From: Gammaproteobacteria bacterium
Lineage (GTDB): Bacteria > Pseudomonadota > Gammaproteobacteria > PS1 > Pseudothioglobaceae
Length of the DNA: 51,618 bases
NCBI GenBank assembly: GCA_030739975.1
Contig: JASLYC010000039.1
Span: 1-51,618 of the forward strand
Direction: 5' to 3'
A program made the position numbers and the translations under genes. This document shows, piece by piece, positions 27,725-36,808 of this stretch (the first letter of the stretch is position 1; every line of letters starts with the position of its first letter). The notes under the pieces were generated by a model. That model made no database searches. It was not told the origin of the DNA and saw nothing but the letters and a program-made list of their open reading frames with translations.

Positions 27725-27753
27725 TTGACCTTGAATTCCAAAGGAAATACGCT
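27725..27753 (+). promoter_or_regulatory. candidate internal promoter for the Liv binding-protein gene
   Basis: TTGACC (27725-27730) and TACGCT (27748-27753) are separated by 17 bases, about 50 bases before the start at 27803. The -35 is good and the -10 poor. A separate promoter would fit the need for more binding protein than membrane subunits. Confidence 0.35.
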
Positions 27754-27771
27754 TTTTTTCATATAAAGCGT
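27749..27771 (+). promoter_or_regulatory. inverted repeat in the leader of the binding-protein gene
   Basis: ACGCTTT (27749-27755) and AAAGCGT (27765-27771) form a perfect 7-base stem with a 9-base loop, followed at some distance by a run of T. It could be an operator overlapping the candidate -10, or an RNA hairpin that protects the downstream transcript. The sequence alone does not decide. Confidence 0.4.
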
Positions 27772-27802
27772 GGGGAATCTTTTTTTTAAATTAGGAGATA
27801 AA

Positions 27803-28990
27803 ATGAAAAGTTATATGAAAACAACTGCTGGTTTTGTTATTTCAGCAACTATGGCTACAGCATCTTATGGTGCTTCTGTCAATGTCGGTGAGCTTCAAGG
27901 GTTTACTGGCCCTCTTGAGTCTATGATTGGCCCGATGTCTGGCGGTGCAAACCTAGCGGTAACAGAAACTAATGCTTCTGGTAATTACCTTGGTGGAACT
28001 ACAATTAATGTTGTTCAGGGTGATTCAGTATGTATTGATCCTGCTGTTGCAACTGCTGAGGCAGAACGTTTGATGAATGATGAAAATGTTATGGCTATTA
28101 TGGGTCCTAACTGTTCAGGTAATACGGGTGCAGTTATAACTAATGTCCTAGTGCCTAATGGTATAGTTTCAATTTCACCATCAGCAACTTCACCTGCATT
28201 AACTACTCTAGAAGACGGTGGATGGTTCTTTAGAACTGCACCTTCAGATGCTAGACAGGGTCCAGTGCTTGCAAGCATTGCAATTTCTAGAGGTCAAACT
28301 GATATGGCAGTAACTCACTCAAACAGTGACTATGGTAAAGGCTTAGCTGATGCATTTGTAACTGCATATGAAGCTGCTGGTGGTAAAGTAACTGTTTTAG
28401 CTGGTCATGACGACGATAAAGCTGACTACTCTGCTGATGTTGCAGCATTATCTGCCGGTGGTTCATCAACTTTAGCTGTATTGGGCTATGCTGATACTGG
28501 TGGTAGAGGAATTATTGCCGCTTCAGAAGATACAGGTGCTTTTAGTAATTATGTATTTGGCGACGGAATGATTAGTGATGTAACCTCAGGAGCGGTTGCA
28601 GATGGTTCATGGGGCACCATGCCTTCACCAGACCTTTCTCTTTCTGATAATTGGGTTAGAGTAGCTGCTGTAGGCGGAGTTAATGGTTTGGGTGTATTTT
28701 CAGCTGAATCTTATGACGCTATGGCTTTGATTATTCTAGCTTCTCAGGCTGCAGGTTCAACTGACAGAGCTGCAATTCAGGCGCAAGTAATGGATGTTGC
28801 TAATGCTCCTGGGTATCAATGTTATGCCGGTAAATTAGGCGAATGTTTAGCTATGATTTCTCAAGGCATTCCTGTTGACTATGTTGGCGCTACTGGCGTT
28901 GAGTTGGATGCAGGTGGTACAGCTAATGGTTCATATGCAGAGAGTCAAGTTACTGGTGGAGCATTTTCTGTAGTAAATATTCATAAGTAA
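27803..28990 (+). CDS. branched-chain amino acid-type ABC transporter substrate-binding protein
   Basis: This periplasmic binding protein of 395 residues belongs to the Liv/amide-binding (type I fold) group. A signal peptide MKSYMKTTAGFVISATMATASYG is cleaved after about residue 23-24. The mature protein has [44 protein letters not shown] (ligand loop with a Cys) and SAESYDAMALI. Start ATG 27803 is fixed by an AGGAG at 27793-27797; upstream in-frame codons lack the signal peptide form. Four Cys could make two disulfides. It lies last in the operon and is closed by a strong terminator. The ligand is unknown; amino acids or amides are likely. Confidence 0.92.
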   Translation: MKSYMKTTAGFVISATMATASYGASVNVGELQGFTGPLESMIGPMSGGANLAVTETNASGNYLGGTTINVVQGDSVCIDPAVATAEAERLMNDENVMAIMGPNCSGNTGAVITNVLVPNGIVSISPSATSPALTTLEDGGWFFRTAPSDARQGPVLASIAISRGQTDMAVTHSNSDYGKGLADAFVTAYEAAGGKVTVLAGHDDDKADYSADVAALSAGGSSTLAVLGYADTGGRGIIAASEDTGAFSNYVFGDGMISDVTSGAVADGSWGTMPSPDLSLSDNWVRVAAVGGVNGLGVFSAESYDAMALIILASQAAGSTDRAAIQAQVMDVANAPGYQCYAGKLGECLAMISQGIPVDYVGATGVELDAGGTANGSYAESQVTGGAFSVVNIHK

Positions 28991-29010
28991 TAAGCTTTAA
29001 ATATCTATAA

Positions 29011-29038
29011 AAAGCCCGTCTTAGACGGGCTTTTTTTA
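29011..29038 (+). terminator. rho-independent terminator of the liv operon
   Basis: AAAGCCCGTC (29011-29020) pairs perfectly with GACGGGCTTT (29024-29033) around a TTA loop, followed by a run of T to 29037. This is the clearest intrinsic terminator in the window and ends the binding-protein transcript. Confidence 0.93.
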
Positions 29039-29184
29039 TATCAAATCAATAAATAACCATCATTAATATAAATTTTTACTACATAAAATATTATATTATT
29101 TGTGTTTTAATTAATTTATATATATAATGCTTCTCTAATATAGTTTTTTAAGTAGCACATCAATACATATAATTTGACTTACAT

Positions 29185-30432
29185 ATGAGACAGATCTTTA
29201 TTATCTTTTTATTGTTTTCTACCTTGTCTTTTGCTGGTGAAAATATAGATATAGAATTATCTTCTAACAATACAATTAGCCTTGATGTTTATCAGTCAAA
29301 TGGAAAAGTATTGTTTTTATATTTGCCTTCAGAGAGAGGCTTTGGCAATGGCTATGTCCCAACAGCACAACAATTGGCTTTCAGTGGGGTTGATGTTTGG
29401 GCTGCTGATTTACATGAAAGTTATATGATATCTGAAGGTCGAAGTAGTATAGACAAATTTGAAATTAATGATATTGTTGAAATTATATCTATTGCAAAAA
29501 CAAAAGGCTATTCCAGAATATTTCTTATAACTTCTGGGCGTGGAGCAAAATTAGCCTTGAGAACTGCATTTGAGTTTCAAAAAAAATATCCAAAATCAAA
29601 CTTTATTAGTGGACATATTTTTCATTCACCACATTTAATTAGTGGGGCGCCTCTACTTGGTGAAGAGGCAAGATATATAGATAGCGCGAAATTAAGTAAT
29701 CTCCCTATTTACATAATATTGCCACAAAATAGTACTAAATTTTTAAGGTCTGAAGAAATTTCTAATACGTTGAAAAAAGGCGGCAGTTCAGTATTTACCC
29801 ACCTATTAAGAGGTGTTTCTGGGGGCTTTGAAATGAGGGCAGAAACAAGCCTAACAGAGACAGACTTGAAGTATAAGAGCGATTTAACTGATATATATTT
29901 GAATGCAATACAACTAATGTCAACAGTTGTAATCCCTAAGGTAGTAAAAAATATATCGCTAAATAAAATAGAGACAAAGTCACTCTTATATGACCCTAAA
30001 TTAATTCCATTTCAAGGTAATCCAGCTCCTCCAGAGTTAATTTTGTCGTCTATAAATGATAAAACTATTGATATTAATGATTATAAAGGTAGGGTGGTAT
30101 TGATAAATTTTTGGGCTAGCTGGTGTAAGCCTTGCGTAAAGGAGATACCATCACTGGTTCGTCTATATGAGCGCTTAAGTAATGAAGCATTCGACATACT
30201 GACAGTAAATATTGGTGAAGATAAGAAATCTATTAATGAATTTTTAAATAAAATAAAATTCGATCTTCCTATATTGCTCGATACAAATGGAGTGGCGGTA
30301 AGAGACTGGAAGGTTTATGCGTATCCATCAAACTTTGTCTTAGATAAACAAGGAAAGATTCGTTATGCTTATCGTGGTGCTTTGGAATGGGATTCTGACA
30401 ATATAGTTAAGGAATTCGAAGATTTGCTCTGA
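29185..30432 (+). CDS. exported fusion of alpha/beta-hydrolase-like region with TlpA-type thioredoxin domain
   Basis: A 415-residue protein with a signal peptide (1-17, cleaved before GENIDIE). Residues about 20-245 look like an alpha/beta hydrolase fold (VLFLYLPSERGFG, VWAADLHESY, FLITSGRGAKLAL). Where GxSxG would hold the nucleophile the sequence is T116-S-G-R-G120, so the Ser position is Gly. Residues about 280-415 are a TlpA/ResA-like domain: INFWASWCKPC with C314 and C317 and the cis-Pro segment YAYPSNFVLD (378-387). A periplasmic thiol-disulfide role is likely. It is a single gene between two AT-rich gaps. The joining of these domains is unusual; the hydrolase assignment is tentative. 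Confidence 0.8.
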   Translation: MRQIFIIFLLFSTLSFAGENIDIELSSNNTISLDVYQSNGKVLFLYLPSERGFGNGYVPTAQQLAFSGVDVWAADLHESYMISEGRSSIDKFEINDIVEIISIAKTKGYSRIFLITSGRGAKLALRTAFEFQKKYPKSNFISGHIFHSPHLISGAPLLGEEARYIDSAKLSNLPIYIILPQNSTKFLRSEEISNTLKKGGSSVFTHLLRGVSGGFEMRAETSLTETDLKYKSDLTDIYLNAIQLMSTVVIPKVVKNISLNKIETKSLLYDPKLIPFQGNPAPPELILSSINDKTIDINDYKGRVVLINFWASWCKPCVKEIPSLVRLYERLSNEAFDILTVNIGEDKKSINEFLNKIKFDLPILLDTNGVAVRDWKVYAYPSNFVLDKQGKIRYAYRGALEWDSDNIVKEFEDLL

Positions 30433-30538
30433 GTCAACACCACTGAGTTGTAGGAATAAAGCCTTAAATAAGCGTTTAACTAAGCTCTATTCAATTAATT
30501 ATTTGACTAAATATATCAAGTTTGGTTATCAATATTGC

Positions 30539-30547
30539 TGTTATGAT
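30539..30547 (+). promoter_or_regulatory. extended -10 promoter for rarD
   Basis: TGTTATGAT fits the extended -10 form and lies 27 bases before the rarD start. TTGACT occurs further upstream at about 30503, too far for a normal spacer. A weak but plausible start for the two EamA genes. Confidence 0.35.
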
Positions 30548-30573
30548 AGCAACTTTTTACTCACAAATTAATC

Positions 30574-31437
30574 ATGAATAAAGGCCTTTTACTTTTACTT
30601 TCTGGCTATATTTTTTGGGGCGGATTTCCAATATATTGGTCTTATTTATCTCATGTCGCTGCTAGTGAGATTCTTGCACACAGGATATTTTTTGCTGTCC
30701 CAGTACTTTTAATTATGGTGCTAATAAAAAGAAAATGGTATTTAGAGTTTATGGCGGCTATCTCTTCAAAAAAAGAGGTTACCAATCTATTAATTAGCGC
30801 TATTATAATCGCTGTTAATTGGGGGGTATATATATTAGCAGTGAATTATGGCAAGATTGTTGAGGCTAGTATGGGATATTTTATTAGTCCGCTTATACAA
30901 ATATTGGGCGGCTATATAATATTTAAAGAGAGACTATCAAGCTATAAAAAAGTAGCAGTTATTATTGCTATATTGAGTGTTTCTTACTATATTTTGAGTG
31001 GCGATTCCTTTCCTTGGATTGGCTTGATAGTGGGTTTTAGTTTTGCTTCCTATGGTATTGCTAGAAAGATTATTAAAACATCTTCCGTTCCTGGCTTATT
31101 AGTTGAAACGTTACTATTATTGCCCTTGACTATAGCATTCTATGTTTGGTTAATAAGTGTTAATCAGTTAGGATTTCTATCTATTAATCTTAGTACCGAT
31201 ATTTTAATAATTTTTGCAGGACTTGTGACTGTTGTGCCGTTAGCATTATTTACAGCAGGAGCTAAAATACTACCAATGACTACTACCGGCATTTTATTTT
31301 TTACGACACCTTCTTTGCAATTTATTATTGGCCATTTCATGTTTGATGAAGCTATCAGCCAAAGCCAGTTATTTGCTTTTATCGGTGTATGGATTGCGTT
31401 AGCAATATATAGTATTGCTTTAATTAAAAAGATTTAA
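30574..31437 (+). CDS. rarD: EamA/DMT family transporter RarD
   Basis: A 287-residue inner-membrane protein with ten predicted helices in two EamA halves. The opening GLLLLLSGYIFWGGFPIYW, then SEILAHRIFFAVPVLL, AVNWGVYILAVN and GYFISPLIQILGGYIIFKERLS are typical of RarD. E. coli RarD was named for chloramphenicol sensitivity, but the natural substrate is unclear. A second EamA gene follows 40 bases downstream. Confidence 0.9.
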   Translation: MNKGLLLLLSGYIFWGGFPIYWSYLSHVAASEILAHRIFFAVPVLLIMVLIKRKWYLEFMAAISSKKEVTNLLISAIIIAVNWGVYILAVNYGKIVEASMGYFISPLIQILGGYIIFKERLSSYKKVAVIIAILSVSYYILSGDSFPWIGLIVGFSFASYGIARKIIKTSSVPGLLVETLLLLPLTIAFYVWLISVNQLGFLSINLSTDILIIFAGLVTVVPLALFTAGAKILPMTTTGILFFTTPSLQFIIGHFMFDEAISQSQLFAFIGVWIALAIYSIALIKKI

Positions 31438-31477
31438 TTTGTTGCACTTAATTAGTGATAAAAAATTAACCTAAATA

Positions 31478-32377
31478 ATGAATTATCTTTCTAAACAATT
31501 TAAGCCCTATCTTTTTGCAGTATCAGCGATTTTCTTTTGGTCAACTGTTGCATCTGCATTTAAATTGTCGCTTGAGCATATGGAACCAGTACAATTAGTT
31601 TTTTTTGCATCCATTTTTTCCACCTTAGCTTTTTTTGTAATTCTATTAATACAGAACAAATTGTCTCTAGTTATGAAATTAGAAAAAGCCGATTTTGTGC
31701 GGTACTTTTTTTTGTCTCTCTTAAATCCTTTTCTTTATTACATTATATTGCTCAATGCATACAAACTATTACCTGCTCAGGAAGCTATGGCAATAAATTA
31801 TAGCTGGGTCATAATGATGGCAATCCTATCGATGCCAATACTAAAGCAGAAAGTAACATTTCAGACCTTTATTGCAATAACAGTTAGTTACCTTGGTGTT
31901 ATTGTCATTGCAACCAATGGGGAACCCTTTTCATTTAAATTTACTAATATTTTAGGAGTTACGTACGCTTTACTGACAACAGTTATTTGGGCTACATTTT
32001 GGTTATTTAATACCAGAGAAAAAAAGGACAGCGTTGTTAGCTTGTTTGTAATTTTTTTATTTAGTATTTTTTTTCTTTCTTTAGCTATGATTATTAGCCC
32101 AACTCACAAAACAATTACACTTGATGGGTTGATTGGTTCGGCATACATTGGTCTATTTGAAATGGGCGTCACCTTTTTTTTATGGCAGTCTGCTCTAAGT
32201 CTATCTAGTAATGTTACAAAGATTACTACTTTAGCTTTCTTGACCCCATTTATGTCTTTGTTAGTTATTTATATCGTCCTTGGAGAGGTAATACTATTAT
32301 CTTCAGTATTGGGTATATTGTTAATAATTACAGGTTTAATCATTCAAAAATACTTTCTGGGAAAGAACATTAAATAA
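31478..32377 (+). CDS. EamA/DMT family transporter
   Basis: A 299-residue membrane protein with about ten helices and the EamA pattern: AIFFWSTVASAFKLSLEH near the start, PFLYYIILLNAYKLLPAQEAMAINY in the first half, and FLTPFMSLLVIYIVLGE in the second. It may export a metabolite, but the substrate is not readable. Its sequence is unlike the RarD gene before it, so they are not recent duplicates. The stop overlaps the rutE stop by 8 bases. Confidence 0.9.
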   Translation: MNYLSKQFKPYLFAVSAIFFWSTVASAFKLSLEHMEPVQLVFFASIFSTLAFFVILLIQNKLSLVMKLEKADFVRYFFLSLLNPFLYYIILLNAYKLLPAQEAMAINYSWVIMMAILSMPILKQKVTFQTFIAITVSYLGVIVIATNGEPFSFKFTNILGVTYALLTTVIWATFWLFNTREKKDSVVSLFVIFLFSIFFLSLAMIISPTHKTITLDGLIGSAYIGLFEMGVTFFLWQSALSLSSNVTKITTLAFLTPFMSLLVIYIVLGEVILLSSVLGILLIITGLIIQKYFLGKNIK

Positions 32378-32951
32378 CTTCACAAGATTTATCAAAAGAC
32401 AATCTAGGAAGCCTTGGAAAAACTTTAGATTGATCCCCATATCCTATACCACAGATGAATATTGACTTTGTCAGCATATCAGGAAAAAACTCAGCGTCCA
32501 GAGTCTCATTGTTAAAACCACCCATCGGTCCACAGTCCAAACCAACAGATCTTGCAGCCATAATAAAATATGCGCCCTGCAGAGTTGCATTCATTTGAGC
32601 GGTAGAATTGATTTTATCAGGCTTACCTTCGTACCAACTTTTTGCATTTGTGTGCGGGAAAAGGTATGGCAGCTTTTCATAAAATTTTGCATCATAACTT
32701 ATAATTGTAATAGCCGGAGCGGTCATTGACTTTTCAATATTTTCTTCATCTAGATGCGACTTCAATCTCTTCTTTGCCTCTTTAGATTTGACAAAAGTTA
32801 GTCTAGCTGGACAGCTATTTGCTGCAGTTGGGCCATACTTCATGATTTCATAAATTTGTTGTATTTGCAAGCAAGAGATGTCCTTGTCTAGCCACCCATT
32901 ATGACTCCTTGCCCTGGTAAATAAAGTTTCTATACATTCTTCTGATATCAT
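32370..32951 (-). CDS. rutE: RutE/HadB-type nitroreductase family protein (putative malonic semialdehyde reductase)
   Basis: A 193-residue FMN flavoprotein of the nitroreductase fold. The segments LFTRARSHNGW, IMKYGPTAANSCPARLTFV, APAITIISYD and GLDCGPMGGFNNE, with C-terminal GYGDQSKVFPRLPRL, match RutE/YdfG-type proteins closely. RutE reduces malonic semialdehyde to 3-hydroxypropionate in pyrimidine breakdown. No other rut genes are near, so the substrate may differ. The gene stands alone on this strand. Confidence 0.85.
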   Translation of the reverse strand: MISEECIETLFTRARSHNGWLDKDISCLQIQQIYEIMKYGPTAANSCPARLTFVKSKEAKKRLKSHLDEENIEKSMTAPAITIISYDAKFYEKLPYLFPHTNAKSWYEGKPDKINSTAQMNATLQGAYFIMAARSVGLDCGPMGGFNNETLDAEFFPDMLTKSIFICGIGYGDQSKVFPRLPRLSFDKSCEVI

Positions 32952-33145
32952 TAATGTCTCCTTACTTCTGATACAAATTTATTCTTGATTATATACATAT
33001 ATATAAATGCCAATCCCATAGATAAATTAGGCTAATATCTTGTATATCTAGTTATACCAACAAATCAACTACTACTCTTAGCCATAAGTATTTATAAGCC
33101 CATACAGATATGGTATCTTTATCGTTTTAATGTTTGAGATTAATT

Positions 33146-33484
33146 ATGAGTGACTGTATTTTTTGTTCTATCATTAATGGAGACATTCCGGCAGAAAAAG
33201 TTTACGAGGATGAAGAGGTTTTTGCTTTTAACGATATAGCATCACAAGCCCCGTATCATTTTCTAGTAATTCCCAAGAGACACATATCAACTCTAAACGA
33301 TACCGAAGATGAGAAACTTATTGGCAAGCTAAGTCTAACCGCAAGTAGGATTGCTAAGCAAAAAGGTTTCGCTGAAGACGGGTATAGAGTTGTTATGAAT
33401 ACTAATAAAGATGGTGCTCAAACTGTTTTCCATGTTCATTTACATTGCCTCGCAGGAAGGCAGCTTGGATGGCCGCCTGGATAA
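33146..33484 (+). CDS. hinT: HIT family purine nucleoside phosphoramidase (HinT-like)
   Basis: A 112-residue histidine-triad protein. It begins MSDCIFCSIINGDIPA, with Cys4 and Cys7, has FLVIPKRHI (about 49-57), and ends with the triad HVHLHCLAGRQLGWPPG. HinT enzymes hydrolyse AMP-lysine and other phosphoramidates. ATG 33146 starts the conserved part; an upstream TTG at 33134 is not needed. A 9-base inverted repeat lies downstream, before parC. Confidence 0.94.
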   Translation: MSDCIFCSIINGDIPAEKVYEDEEVFAFNDIASQAPYHFLVIPKRHISTLNDTEDEKLIGKLSLTASRIAKQKGFAEDGYRVVMNTNKDGAQTVFHVHLHCLAGRQLGWPPG

Positions 33485-33502
33485 TTATTGTATTTGATAT
33501 TT

Positions 33503-33543
33503 AACTTAACAAAGAGTAATTTGTTCCTTAATTGTGTTAAGTT
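33503..33543 (+). repeat. 9-base inverted repeat between hinT and parC
   Basis: AACTTAACA (33503-33511) is mirrored exactly by TGTTAAGTT (33535-33543) with a 23-base spacer. No T run follows, so it is not a typical terminator. It may be an operator or an RNA stem in the parC leader. Nothing else is recognisable in this 111-base gap. Confidence 0.4.
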
Positions 33544-33595
33544 GAACTAAAATAATGCACAACAAAAACTGAGCCTATTTTTTTTATAAATACAA

Positions 33596-35833
33596 ATGAG
33601 TCAAATTAGTCTTGAGCAACAAAGCGTAGCAGAATTCAGCGAGCGCGCTTACCTTGATTACTCAATGTACGTTATTCTTGATCGTGCTTTGCCATTTGTA
33701 GGTGACGGACTTAAACCAGTACAAAGGCGAATCATTTATGCGATGAGTGAATTAGGCCTCAAATCTACTGCTAAATTTAAAAAATCTGCACGTACTGTTG
33801 GAGACGTCCTCGGCAAGTTTCATCCGCACGGAGATAGCGCTTGTTATGAAGCTATGGTTCTCATGGCACAGCCATTTTCTTATCGATATCCTTTTATAGA
33901 TGGGCAAGGTAATTGGGGAGCCCAAGATGACCCTAAATCTTTTGCGGCTATGCGCTATACCGAATCTAAATTATCAGCGTATGCAGACTTACTGTTATCA
34001 GAAATAAATCAGGGCACTGTTAGCTGGACCGATAATTTTGATGGTTCAATTCAAGAGCCAGAAAATTTACCTGCCCAGGTACCTAATCTATTATTAAATG
34101 GCACCTCTGGTATTGCAGTAGGGATGGCAACAGATGTACCTCCACATAATATCAAGGAGGTTCTTTCAGCATGCATTCAGCTACTTGAGAAGCCTTCAAC
34201 TGATTTAGAGTCATTGATGAAATTGTTGCCAGCCCCTGATTATCCTACTTGTGCAGATATTGTTTCAAGTGAATCTGATTTAATCCAAATATATGAAACT
34301 GGACATGGCTCGGTAAAGATGCGTGCCACCTACAAGAAGGATGATGGTGATATTATTATCGAGGCTCTACCTTTTCAAACGTCAGGGTCAAAAGTTATTA
34401 CCCAAATTGCCGCACAAATGCGGTCTAAAAAATTACCACTGGTTGAAGATATAAGGGATGAGTCTGATCATGAGAATCCTACACGCATTGTTCTTTCGCC
34501 TAGATCAAACAGGGTAGATATTGAAGCTCTAATGTTGCATCTTTTTGCTACTACTGATTTAGAGAAGAACTATCGAGTAAATATGAATGTTATTGGTTTG
34601 GATGGTAAGCCACAAGTTAAGCCTTTGATTCCAATGCTAAAAGAGTGGCTTGTATATAGAACAAAAGTTGTTACAAATCGACTTAATCATAGACTAAGCA
34701 AAATTTTATCTCGATTACATATACTAGAAGGGCTTCTAATTGCTTTTTTAAATATTGACGAGGTAATTGCTATTATCAGATCTGAAGATAAACCTAAGCC
34801 TGTTCTTATGAAAAGGTTTAAATTGAGTGACCAGCAAGCCGAGGCAATTTTAGAGATTAAACTTCGTCACCTTGCCAAACTTGAAGAAATAAAAATTCAA
34901 GGCGAACAGAAAGAGTTAGCTACTGAAAAAGAAAAATTGGAGTTATTGCTTTCTAGTGATACGAGACTTAAAACCTATATTAAGAAAGAGCTAAAAGCCA
35001 TCTCTAAGGATTACGGAGACAATAGGTGCTGTAAAGTTATTAATAATGTAGAGTCAGCCCAAGCATTCAATGAGGATGATTTGGTTCCGGCCGAGAATGT
35101 GACAGTTGTTCTTAGTGACAAAGGTTGGGTTCGTTCTGCTAAGGGGCACGATATTGATCCAACAACACTCAACTATAAGGCTGGAGATAACTATCTCGCT
35201 AGTGTTAAGGGTAGAAGTAATAAGAGCGCTATATTCATTGATTCCGCTGGAAGGTCATATTCCTTACCAGCAAACTCACTTCCAAGTGCTAGAGGACAAG
35301 GGGAGCCATTAACCGGAAGACTAACTCCAGAAACTGGAGTTGGGTTTGTTGACGTTGTGATGGGAGAGGACTCGCAAAAAATATTGCTTTCTTCCGACTT
35401 TGGTTATGGGTTTGTCGCCACTATTGGAGACCTATTGTCGAAAAAGAAAGCTGGAAAGCATTCTATATCCTTGCCACCAAATGCAAAAGTTATGAAAATA
35501 GCCAACGTTAAAGATTTAGAATCTCAGTTTGTAGCTGTGGCAACAAATAGAGGCAGGTTGTTGGTTTTTCCTATATCTGAACTACCAATTTTATCAAAAG
35601 GTAAAGGCAACAAGCTAATTCAAATTCCCAATAACGATTTAAAAAACAGAAAAGAATTCATTGCAGGGATATGTGTACTATTTGAGAGTCAAAATCTTAG
35701 AATATACGCTGGTAAACGACACCTGACCATCAAGTTCAAAGATCTGACCAATTACATAGGATTAAGAGCTAGAAGAGGTAACCTACTGCCCAATGGGTAC
35801 CAAAAAGTAGGCTCAATTGAGGCTGTTGATTGA
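33596..35833 (+). CDS. parC: DNA topoisomerase IV subunit A ParC
   Basis: ParC is the DNA-cleaving subunit of topoisomerase IV, which separates daughter chromosomes. Its 745 residues match ParC length. The active Tyr is Tyr121 in AAMRYTE. The quinolone region [13 protein letters not shown] has Ser81 and Glu85, the unmutated residues. The C-terminal beta-propeller lacks the GyrA box, separating it from the gyrA gene 2.2 kb downstream. parE is not adjacent. The start at ATG 33596 gives [14 protein letters not shown], as in homologues. Confidence 0.95.
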   Translation: MSQISLEQQSVAEFSERAYLDYSMYVILDRALPFVGDGLKPVQRRIIYAMSELGLKSTAKFKKSARTVGDVLGKFHPHGDSACYEAMVLMAQPFSYRYPFIDGQGNWGAQDDPKSFAAMRYTESKLSAYADLLLSEINQGTVSWTDNFDGSIQEPENLPAQVPNLLLNGTSGIAVGMATDVPPHNIKEVLSACIQLLEKPSTDLESLMKLLPAPDYPTCADIVSSESDLIQIYETGHGSVKMRATYKKDDGDIIIEALPFQTSGSKVITQIAAQMRSKKLPLVEDIRDESDHENPTRIVLSPRSNRVDIEALMLHLFATTDLEKNYRVNMNVIGLDGKPQVKPLIPMLKEWLVYRTKVVTNRLNHRLSKILSRLHILEGLLIAFLNIDEVIAIIRSEDKPKPVLMKRFKLSDQQAEAILEIKLRHLAKLEEIKIQGEQKELATEKEKLELLLSSDTRLKTYIKKELKAISKDYGDNRCCKVINNVESAQAFNEDDLVPAENVTVVLSDKGWVRSAKGHDIDPTTLNYKAGDNYLASVKGRSNKSAIFIDSAGRSYSLPANSLPSARGQGEPLTGRLTPETGVGFVDVVMGEDSQKILLSSDFGYGFVATIGDLLSKKKAGKHSISLPPNAKVMKIANVKDLESQFVAVATNRGRLLVFPISELPILSKGKGNKLIQIPNNDLKNRKEFIAGICVLFESQNLRIYAGKRHLTIKFKDLTNYIGLRARRGNLLPNGYQKVGSIEAVD

Positions 35834-36005
35834 ACTGAATTTTATTAACATTAAAGTTAAATATTTTAATAGAATCAACATCAATTGAAGGTGTAATATC
35901 ATAATAGTAATAGGTATAATTAGCCTTTTTATAAATTTTCATGCCTATAAACGACATGTACGCTTATCGCAATAACTAATGTGAGCTACATTTCGGAGAA
36001 AAAAT

Positions 36006-36797
36006 ATGAGCTCATCGAGCCTTCCAGATACACAGAGTAGTGAAGATACTCGCAGAATTATAATTGACAAGGTTGGTATAAAAGACATATCACACCCCAT
36101 CATTTTTATCGACCGCGAATCTAACAAAGTTAACAGTATCGGTAACTTTACAATGACAGTGACGCTTCCAGAACATATAAAAGGCACACATATGTCTCGT
36201 TTTGTTGAAATATTAAACGATGAGCCATGTGAGTTTAGCGTCCATAGTTTTCCTGAAATTGTTAACAAGGTCAGATCAAGATTAAACTCAGATACTGCAA
36301 ATATAGAGTTAGATTTTTTATTTTTTCGTAAGAAGAAGGCACCAGTAACTGGAGTCGAAAGTTTGATGGACTATCAAGTAACACTATATGCCAAGACAGA
36401 TAGTAATAGCTCTGAAGTTGTGATTAAGGTTGTAATACCTGTAACTAGCCTTTGCCCTTGCTCAAAGAGTATCTCTAAGTATGGCGCACATAATCAACGC
36501 TCACACATAACCATTAAAGCTAGAGCCGCAAGGAATAAAAAGCTAGATATAGAAGATTTAATCGATTTAGCAGAGCGCAAGGCTTCTAGTGAGCTGTTTG
36601 GAGTCCTTAAGAGGGAAGATGAAAAAGCTGTTACCGAGAGAGCTTACGATAATCCTGCTTTTGTTGAAGATTTAGTTCGCGATATTGCTTTAGATTTGAA
36701 TGATGATGAAAATATAGATTATTATTGTCTTGAGTCAGAAAATTTTGAATCAATCCACAACCACTCTGCTTACGCACTAATAGAGAATAAAAAATAA
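36006..36797 (+). CDS. folE2: GTP cyclohydrolase FolE2 (type IB)
   Basis: FolE2 makes dihydroneopterin triphosphate from GTP, the first step to folate and to queuosine. It is the type IB enzyme (263 residues), unrelated in sequence to FolE and able to use metals other than zinc. The GTP and metal site is seen in TSLCPCSKSISKYGAHNQRSH (148-168, with Cys150). GNFTMTVTLP and RGTHMSRF-like KGTHMSRFVE are further family marks. A GGAGA lies a few bases before ATG 36006. I see no convincing Zur box in the 172-base upstream gap. aroG follows 11 bases later. Confidence 0.95.
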   Translation: MSSSSLPDTQSSEDTRRIIIDKVGIKDISHPIIFIDRESNKVNSIGNFTMTVTLPEHIKGTHMSRFVEILNDEPCEFSVHSFPEIVNKVRSRLNSDTANIELDFLFFRKKKAPVTGVESLMDYQVTLYAKTDSNSSEVVIKVVIPVTSLCPCSKSISKYGAHNQRSHITIKARAARNKKLDIEDLIDLAERKASSELFGVLKREDEKAVTERAYDNPAFVEDLVRDIALDLNDDENIDYYCLESENFESIHNHSAYALIENKK

Positions 36798-36808
36798 GAC
36801 AAAATAAA

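Noticed and set aside
35834-36005. Possible Zur box before folE2 (TGTAATATCATAATAGT-like stretch)
   Set aside because: folE2 is zinc-controlled in some bacteria, but the symmetry here is too poor to separate from AT-rich background.
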